Under the pieces are notes generated by a model. It searched no databases and had not been told where the DNA came from. It saw only the letters and a program-made list of their open reading frames with translations. From Coffea arabica (lineage: Eukaryota; Streptophyta; Magnoliopsida; Gentianales; Rubiaceae), in the NCBI RefSeq assembly GCF_036785885.1, contig NC_092312.1:17502001-17566000 (forward strand): a DNA stretch of 64,000 nt. The letters run 5' to 3'. Of the stretch, positions 57,057-64,000 are shown one piece after another. The position numbers and the translations under genes were made by a program. Each line of letters begins with the position of its first letter. The first letter of the stretch is position 1.

Positions 57057-60000
57057 TATCAAACTAATTTTAAACTCATTTTAATTTATTTTAATTTTAG
57101 ACTAATATCATTTTTTAGTTTTTTGTTTATATTATTCCAGTATGAAATTCTTAATCAAATTTGCTAAAATTGATTGATACATATCATTTTCAAACTTAGA
57201 GATGAAAAATTGAGATTAAATCAAATTTTAAACTTAGGGAATAGTTTTAGCCTAAATGTTCACATAAACTAAATAATAAAAAAACTACCTTTTACACAAA
57301 AAAAAAAGTTTAGTATTACCTCTTTTTTCAAAAAGAAAGTTGGTATGCATGTTTATTTTAGTATTGTGTTATTTATTCTTTTTTTACTTAAATTATAATA
57401 AATTGAACAAAGCATATATAAAAGTGAATAGTAATTGACAAAAAAATTTTAAGGATACAAAATAAATTTAAACTTTATTTAGTTTTTTTTTTAGTTAATA
57501 TTGTTGTATAACTGATACAGTAGATAATATGTATATTTTTTAGCAATAAATGGATAATAAGTCATTACGCGCACTTTTTTTAATTTTAACTTTGACTAGT
57601 CTTTATGGGAGCAAAATGTATATATGTAAAGTTGAGGAGGGTAAAGTGTAACTATTCCCTAAGTTCAGGGGGCAAAGTGTTATTAACCCAAGTTTTTACT
57701 AGGTAATCAAACTCAAAAGGTATTCCAATTATTCTGTAATGCACTCCAGAGAAAAAGACCAAATAGTACTTGCTTAGGGTAAATATTTGGTGTCAAACAA
57801 CATTGAAACCTAGCTTATGCTTTTGTGACTCGTATCTGGATGATAAGACTCATAAAAACAATATGAACTTAATTTTTCCTAATAAATTAGAAAAGAAAAG
57901 GATACATGGAAAGATTGTACTAAATGATAAGGTAAGAGAAATTGTAAGTAAAACGTCTTGAAAAAAAAGTAAATGACACACTTGACACTTCGTTGCGTCA
58001 ATTTGGAATTATGCAGTAGAAACCAAAATTGGTGGGCTATAATTGGGGAAGACATAGATTGGGTAATGGATGAGCAAACCAAGTTACGTAAGGGATTACG
58101 TAATTACTTTTTATGGCTCGACTTGGACTCCCAGTGTTGATTTAGGAATAGCTGGCGCATGGCTTGGAAGGGAGTACAAATCATAACTTGTGATGTGAAA
58201 TTTTGAGCCGTCATGTTTGATGTCAATCTAGTCTAATTGTACCCTCAAAAAAGAAACATTAGTGAATTGCATGTTATCAGCCCCCCGTTTGCGACTTAAT
58301 CATAATGCGAATAGTTTGGAACAAAATTTTTTTTTTAAATTTTACTATTATGAATTGACTGTAGAAAGTGTGTATTTGTGTTTTTCAGGTTTAAAATTCA
58401 ATTTTGTGTGTATTAGCTGGAAAATGGTGCAGGAAGGGGTGAATAAAAAAAATAAAACAAAAAAAAGTTTGTTTGTGTTGCTCATGCGTGCTTGAAATTA
58501 CGTGTCTAAAAAAGATATATATGCATAAAAAAAAGATATATATTTTTTTATATACAGTCAGTGTATACATAAGTAGGCGTAGATGTGTGCCATGTGATCT
58601 AATTTTAAATTTGAAATTCACATTTTATATAAACGGCACATATCTACACATAGTAGTATAAAAATTCATTACATTGATAGTGAATAAAAACTTAATCCTA
58701 AAAATAATGTGGATAGCGAAAAAATTTGATGTTTGCATTATAGTTTGAGTTTTCTGGTGGCAGTTTTAGATTTTTTTACAAAAATTTTTTCTGACAGGAA
58801 AACATTTGGAATTGGATCGGAGTTTATTTGAAACAATTACTATAGAATTCTTTTTTATCATGTGATGTATATATGCTAAAAAAATTAATTAAAAAATAAA
58901 AAAATATATATATATTAAAAAATATATTTATGATGCAGATAAATAATTTTCATCCAAATACATCCCTTAGTCTTGGCAATGTTGCCAGTCTAAAAATGGC
59001 CAACCAAGGAGGAGCAGGAGAGTTGGGGTGAGGTCGCAAATGGGGAGCTCTGTTCAGCTCATCAATTTACCCGTATTACAATTTTCAACCTCGTATTTAC
59101 TTTTAAAATCCATGCCCTTAAACAAAAGGCTTAGACAAGTAGTCAGCTCAGCTGTATTATAGAGATGTGTAGTGTCGTAGGTTTTAAGTGCGCCAATTAT
59201 ACACTCAAAGACAAAAAAAAAAAAAGAAGACACATTTATGATTTGGATCACTCAGTTTCAGTTAAAAAAATGATGGCGGCATACCCCACACCACGATTTA
59301 CTTTCGATGGAGTACTACGCCATTTGGTAAGTTGATTTCTTCTTGGGAGAGACAGAGTCGACGCCTGAACATTTTCCATTTAAACGTGACGTGGGCTTAA
59401 TTTTGGTGGAAAATACTAGTTGGGATGCAACGTGGATGGTGGACCGTTTACCACAGCAATTTGAGTGACGAAAGGGATTATTTCAGCAATCAATTAATAA
59501 TGACTAAGGAGTTGCCCAGGCTGCCGTCCGGCGTCCTGTCCTTTCTCTCTTCAATACGCACACATCGTGGACAGTACGTTCGTGTTGGACAAGAAAAGTG
59601 ATTAGATGCATGAGTTGGACTGCATGTCAGGTCGGATAACCTGTGAAGATCCGGTCAACCAATTCCTCACACTTCTAGAATGCACGGAAAATATGAACTG
59701 CGAGTAACAAAATAATGCTATGTAGGCAAGTTCTGGCTTTTCGAGTAAAATTTGAAAATAAATTTAATTAATTAATTTCAAAAATCTCGATAAAAAAAAA
59801 AAGAGTAACAAAATAATACTACTAATATAATAATGCCAAAGGGATTTGGATAAAACCTTTCTCATGCTGAAGGGGTAACAAATGAGACTTTGCCAAAACC
59901 CCAAAGGCTTCAAGTCCAATTCATCCTCCCTGCATTTCAAAGGGCAGAGACTAGAGAGGAAGGCGTATCCAGCCCGCAGTTGCGGAGTCAAAACTCAAAA

Positions 60001-60104
60001 GTCGTTCGAACACGATCTACGTTTGAACAAGCCAAAATTGTGTGGCTTTCCTCTGCTTCCCAGAAAGTTTCTTAAACCACTCTCAATAAGAGGAGCTCGC
60101 TGGA

Positions 60105-60115
60105 TTTATATATAC
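60105..60115 (+). promoter_or_regulatory. Candidate TATA box of the intact UGT gene
   Basis: TTTATATATAC lies about 140 bp before the ATG, a usual distance for a plant gene with a short leader. GC-richer sequence flanks it upstream. Confidence 0.6.
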
Positions 60116-60248
60116 TTACATTATTACTTCGTCAGTCAATAATCGCATCAGGAATTAGCTCAACCGAATTCTTTCTTACTGTCTGAAAAAAAAAAAACTC
60201 CCCTGCGGCGTCTATTTCTTAATTCCATACCTCAAATCAGAGGCAAAA

Positions 60249-61727
60249 ATGGTTCACCAGCTGCATGTATTCTTCTTCCCCTTCTTTGCTCATGGCCATA
60301 TGCTACCAACCTTAGACATGGCCAAAGTCTTTAGTTCTCGCGGGGCCAAAGCCACCGTCATCACCACTCCTCTGCATGCCCCAGTTTTTAACAAAGCGAT
60401 AGAGAAATGTAAACAGCTGGGGTTCGACATATCCATTCGTGTTGTCAAATTCCCAGCCGTGGAAGCTGGCTTGCCGGAAGGAACAGAGAGCGCTGACCAA
60501 TTGATATCCGATGACATGCTCCCCAATTTCTTCTTGGCAACCCGCCTGCTCCAAGAACCCGTGGAGCAACTCTTGCAAGAATGCCGCCCGCATTGCCTCG
60601 TTGCCGACTTTTTCTTCCCCTGGGCAACTGATTCTGCGGCCAAATATGGCATCCCAAGATTGCTTTTTCATGGATCGAGTTCTTTTGCAATGTCCGCTTC
60701 TGAGAGCGTCTGGCGGAATAAGCCTTACCGGAATGTTTCCTCTGACGATGAGCCCTTTGTTATACCTGATCTTCCTCACGACATTTATATAACCAGAGGA
60801 CAAGTATCGACCTACGAGCGGCAGGAGGTTGAAAACGAGTTCACAAAGATGCTGGAACAAGTCAAGGAATCAGAATTGAGGAGCTACGGTGTTATTGTCA
60901 ACAGTTTCTATGAGCTTGAACCTGATTATGCTGAGCACTACACCAAGAAATTGGGAAGAAGGGCTTGGCATGTTGGCCCTTTCGTGCTCATAAACAAGGA
61001 AGCTGAAGACAAAGCTGAGAGGGGCAAGAAATCAGCTATTGATCAACTTCAGTGTCTGGAGTGGCTCGATAAGCAAAAACCCAATTCAGTTGTCTACGTC
61101 TGTTTTGGGAGCATGTCCAACTTCAACGCTGCTCAATTACATGAAATTGCCAAGGGTCTTGAGGCCTCTGGCCAACAATTCATTTGGGTAGTAAGAAATT
61201 GCGTGGACGAGGAAGATAGCAAGAGATGGTTTCCTGAAGGATTCGAGGAGAGAACGAAAGAAACGGGCTTAATTATAAAAGGGTGGGCACCTCAGCTCTT
61301 GATTCTTGGGCACGAAGCTGTGGGAGCATTTGTGACTCACTGTGGATGGAATTCAACTCTGGAGGGCGTATCTTGCGGTGTGCCAATGGTTACATGGCCC
61401 TTGTTTGCGGAGCAGTTTTTCAATGAAAAATTGCTGACGAATGTCTTGAAAATTGGTGTTGGCGTCGGGGCTCAGCAATGGAGCAGGCGCACGACTCAAA
61501 TCATAAGTGCAGAAGCTTTAACCAAGGCAGTGGATCGTATTATGGATGGAGAAGAAGCCCTCAACATCAGAGGTCGAGCAAAAGCCCTAAAAGAAAAAGC
61601 TAGGAAGGCACTGGAAGAAGGTGGATCTTCTTATTCTGATTTCAATACTCTCGTGGAAGAACTGAGCACGTACCATCATGCAAGCAAGAAACCAAGTCTA
61701 AGCGAGGGGGCAAATATTTTGACTTAA
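60249..61727 (+). CDS. UDP-glycosyltransferase, UGT73 family (intact, single exon)
   Basis: An uninterrupted frame of 492 aa, full length for a family-1 plant UGT. The N terminus HVFFFPFFAHGHMLPTLDMAKVFSSRGAKATVITTPL is characteristic of UGT73 enzymes. The catalytic dyad is expected at H17 and D120 (VADFFFPW). The 44-residue PSPG box runs from W346 to Q389 (WAPQLL...HCGWNS...FAEQ); its last residue, Gln, usually goes with UDP-glucose preference. UGT73 members glucosylate flavonoids, coumarins such as scopoletin, triterpenoids or steroid hormones; the acceptor cannot be read from sequence. The absence of introns is common in this group. A decayed relative lies 6 kb upstream on the same strand, pointing to a local tandem duplication. 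The start is the first ATG in frame, followed by the conserved beta-1 strand. Confidence 0.97.
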   Translation: MVHQLHVFFFPFFAHGHMLPTLDMAKVFSSRGAKATVITTPLHAPVFNKAIEKCKQLGFDISIRVVKFPAVEAGLPEGTESADQLISDDMLPNFFLATRLLQEPVEQLLQECRPHCLVADFFFPWATDSAAKYGIPRLLFHGSSSFAMSASESVWRNKPYRNVSSDDEPFVIPDLPHDIYITRGQVSTYERQEVENEFTKMLEQVKESELRSYGVIVNSFYELEPDYAEHYTKKLGRRAWHVGPFVLINKEAEDKAERGKKSAIDQLQCLEWLDKQKPNSVVYVCFGSMSNFNAAQLHEIAKGLEASGQQFIWVVRNCVDEEDSKRWFPEGFEERTKETGLIIKGWAPQLLILGHEAVGAFVTHCGWNSTLEGVSCGVPMVTWPLFAEQFFNEKLLTNVLKIGVGVGAQQWSRRTTQIISAEALTKAVDRIMDGEEALNIRGRAKALKEKARKALEEGGSSYSDFNTLVEELSTYHHASKKPSLSEGANILT

Positions 61728-64000
61728 TATGCATTATTGTTTTATTTCTTCTTCTTTTTTTCTTTTTCAAGTGCTATCATGTTTCAGTCCATGATATATA
61801 TTACTTATTAATTATTGGAGCCAAGGCTTTGTGGCGACAGACTGAACCGTTTGTGTACCCTTTCCTAATTCTTTCAACTTTTTCTTCAATCACTTTTTTT
61901 TTTTTTACTTTTTTTTTTTTTGTAATACTTCAATAAGTGGAGCTCCAGAAGTCCAAAACGTGCGCGAATGTTAAATGCCAGCGTGTCACAATGGACTTTT
62001 AAAGCCCAACAAGTTGCCGAGCGTGTTGGGCTTCTTCGTGATTTGTGAAACAGAATGTCTGCTGGGCTTGGCTGTTGGACATATATTGCATCTTGAAAAC
62101 TGGAACCTACCATTGGGTACTGTCAAGAGTCCGCGGGATGTCGTTGCTTCGTGGATTCATGACAGATTCCATTTTTGGCCTAGTTAATTACTACTTAGAA
62201 AAGATGTCACAAGAAGAAGATTAGGGTAGTAGTGGTCCAATCGAAGGATAGTCCTGTAACTCGGGTTTATCCCTAAACCGTCCCTGAATCAACGATATTC
62301 ATATGGAAATGGCTTGTCACATGATATACTACTGCTACGCTAAAGCTATATAGGTTAGTAAAATTAATGGGTTTTCCCTTCCGTTTAAAATAATTTTGTT
62401 TATTGAAGCAAAAGTATGATTAATATGCTACTCTTAAAGTTTTGTTGTTGAATTTCGTCATTAGCCTGTAATAAAGCAGCCAGCCGGCCAACCCCCCCCC
62501 CCCCCCTTCCTTGATCAGTCATAGCTAAATGAAATGTGCTTTTCACATCACCTCACCCCATTTGATTTAAAAGCACAAAGATACAGTCCTTAAGGCAAAA
62601 TCGTTATCATTTTCACCATCATAATTCCTTGATTGAAACTCCTCCAATAGGTCAAAAAGATTTCAATCAAAGCAAACATCAAGACACAGCACATACTTTT
62701 TCTTCTTTTTTTAAAAAAAACTTTTTTTTTTTTTGGTGGTGGTGGTGGCTGGGGAGTGAGATAAACAAACAGGGTTCAACGTTTTGTTTTAAAAGGGGAC
62801 GACAATATGCACAATCAAGCTGATAATTGTTGTGTTTCTTATTTTCATTTCTTTGTCCCAACCCCTCAAAACCTAACAATTATTTTGTTAGTCAAGTATA
62901 AGTTTCTGCAGCATGACATTTTTGTGAAAGTGCTCAGAGAAACAGAAAAGAATTAAGAGCATAGCATAACAAGTTGTCATGTGAAGTTACTAACAAATTG
63001 GAAGATGAAATTTTCATTACTTTGTGAAGCAGAATGTAGTACAGTAAGAAGAAAGAAGTAAAAAGGGATAAACTGGTGGAGCTGCCTTGTTGAGCGTCCA
63101 GCTCACCAAGGCAAAAAAAAAAAAAAAAAAGCATTAGAGTGGGGACTAACTTTATCAGTACTTTTGATAAGAGCAATTAGTCAGTATAGGGTTTGGGAAA
63201 AGCACTTCTCCTAATCAAAAAAATAGACTGTGAGACTGGGGATTACTACTAACTATTTCCAAAAGTTATGTCTGGTTGGGTAATGCGTTTGCACTTTCTT
63301 TTTCCTTTTCTTGCCGCAACGGACCTTCTATCTCATACTCTGTGCCACTCTCCGTCCCATTTTTTATTATATTGTTATTTCTCCTTCACAAATATCATGT
63401 TTTAATTCTTTTTTATTTCCTTATGATCCAATAACTATTAATTGAGTAATACACAAAATTTAACAAACTCAAAAAATCAAAATGCATAAAAAATGAGGTT
63501 TTTTATGAATTTTCTGCTGTATTTTTTAATTTTCTATTATATATTAGTTTTTTGAAATTTTTGTATTTATTTTTTACGTAATTAATAGTTATTGGATCAT
63601 AAGAAAATAAAAAGGAATTAAAACATGATGTTTGTAAAGGAGAAATAGCAATATAATAAATATAATAAAAAGTGAGACGCTTGCCTACCCCCCACTGCCA
63701 CTCGCCTTGATCCAAAATTTCAGGCTTATCTTTTGGCTGGGCATATGATATGACAAAGTGGATGCCGGATACCTCAATTATTTTGTGTTGAAAAGGCAGA
63801 CTAGTCGGGTGAGCATATGATATGATAAAGAGTTGTTACTGGATTTTGTTATGCAAGATATATAAGGTTCTAAACTAGTTCAAATGGTAATATGATTATT
63901 TGGTTACTTAGACCTGACTCTGGAAAATCAGAGGAGACACAAGTAAATAAAGTGGATAATTGCTAGCATGAAGATTAAAAACAAACAGAGGGGGTGGTGT
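61728..64000. other. 3' flank of the UGT and intergenic DNA to the window end
   Basis: Contains T-rich runs after the UGT stop, a poly(C) run of about 17 near 62.49 kb, A/T runs near 62.71 and 63.11 kb and a foldback MITE at 63.35-63.69 kb. No gene was recognised. Confidence 0.6.
63346..63690. mobile_element. Foldback MITE, Stowaway-like
   Basis: About 340 bp forming a long hairpin. The left arm contains TATTTCTCCTTCACAAATAT, CATGTTTTAATTC and ATGATCCAATAACTATTAAT. The right arm contains the complements in reverse order with few changes. The left outer end CTCTCCGTCCCATTTTT recalls Stowaway termini (CTCCCTCCGTCCCA). A TA target duplication could not be confirmed and the ends are approximate. 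Confidence 0.78.

Larger units (their letters stand above)
54297..60248. other. Intergenic DNA between UGT pseudogene and intact UGT
   Basis: About 6 kb of very AT-rich DNA. It contains a triplicated repeat (54.46-55.40 kb) and a Helitron remnant with RPA70-like fragments (to 57.06 kb); the word GTAAAGTTGAG with (G)GTAAAGTG-like neighbours recurs near 55.10 and 57.63 kb. From 57.7 to 60.1 kb I see no gene; the last part is the UGT promoter. Confidence 0.6.

Noticed and set aside
60312-60860. 182-residue antisense frame inside the intact UGT
   Set aside because: It is a shadow of the strongly supported + strand UGT coding sequence.

Overview
The window is nuclear DNA of a flowering plant, most likely a eudicot. 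Genes carry GT-AG introns, intergenic DNA is AT-rich, and every recognised protein belongs to a plant family. Non-autonomous elements (hAT-type, foldback, Mutator-like, Helitron, tRNA-derived SINE) fill the spaces. I cannot name the species. I saw no LTR retrotransposon, virus-like gene, CRISPR array, rRNA gene or convincing functional tRNA gene.

Layout. (1) 2.7-8.4 kb, + strand: a WS/DGAT-type acyltransferase of six exons; its first intron (3.2 kb) holds a degenerate minisatellite and a 1.4-kb foldback element. (2) 10.9-15.0 kb, - strand: a filament-like plant protein (FPP7 type, five coding exons, 1,068 aa). (3) 19.1-24.7 kb, + strand: a complete SUD1/CER9 (DOA10/MARCH6-type) RING-CH E3 ligase, nine exons, 1,108 aa. 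(4) 26.1-30.5 and 38.7-43.7 kb, both - strand: two complete nine-exon poly(A)-binding protein genes forming a tandem segmental duplication that includes promoters, A-rich leaders and 3' flanks. About 7 kb of repeat-rich DNA separates them (tandem arrays, a Helitron, two SINEs). (5) 49.6-52.0 kb, + strand: a plastid-type protein with two CBS domains (CBSX), eight exons. (6) 52.8-54.3 kb, + strand: a decayed family-1 glycosyltransferase (UGT73-like) pseudogene. (7) 60.2-61.7 kb, + strand: an intact single-exon UGT73-like gene of 492 aa. Between the two UGTs lie a triplicated AT-rich repeat and a Helitron remnant with RPA70-like coding fragments.

The genes do not form an operon-like system. A WS/DGAT and SUD1/CER9 both touch surface-lipid metabolism, but an unrelated gene lies between them and I treat this as probable coincidence. 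The most informative signals are evolutionary: the PABP duplication with conserved candidate regulatory leaders, an in-frame duplicated splice donor in the acyltransferase, a very small poly(A)-tailed insertion with target-site duplication inside the UGT pseudogene, and modular foldback DNA shared between an intron and an intergenic array. Exon borders were worked out by eye from GT-AG sites, reading-frame continuity and family similarity; I ran no alignments or database searches.
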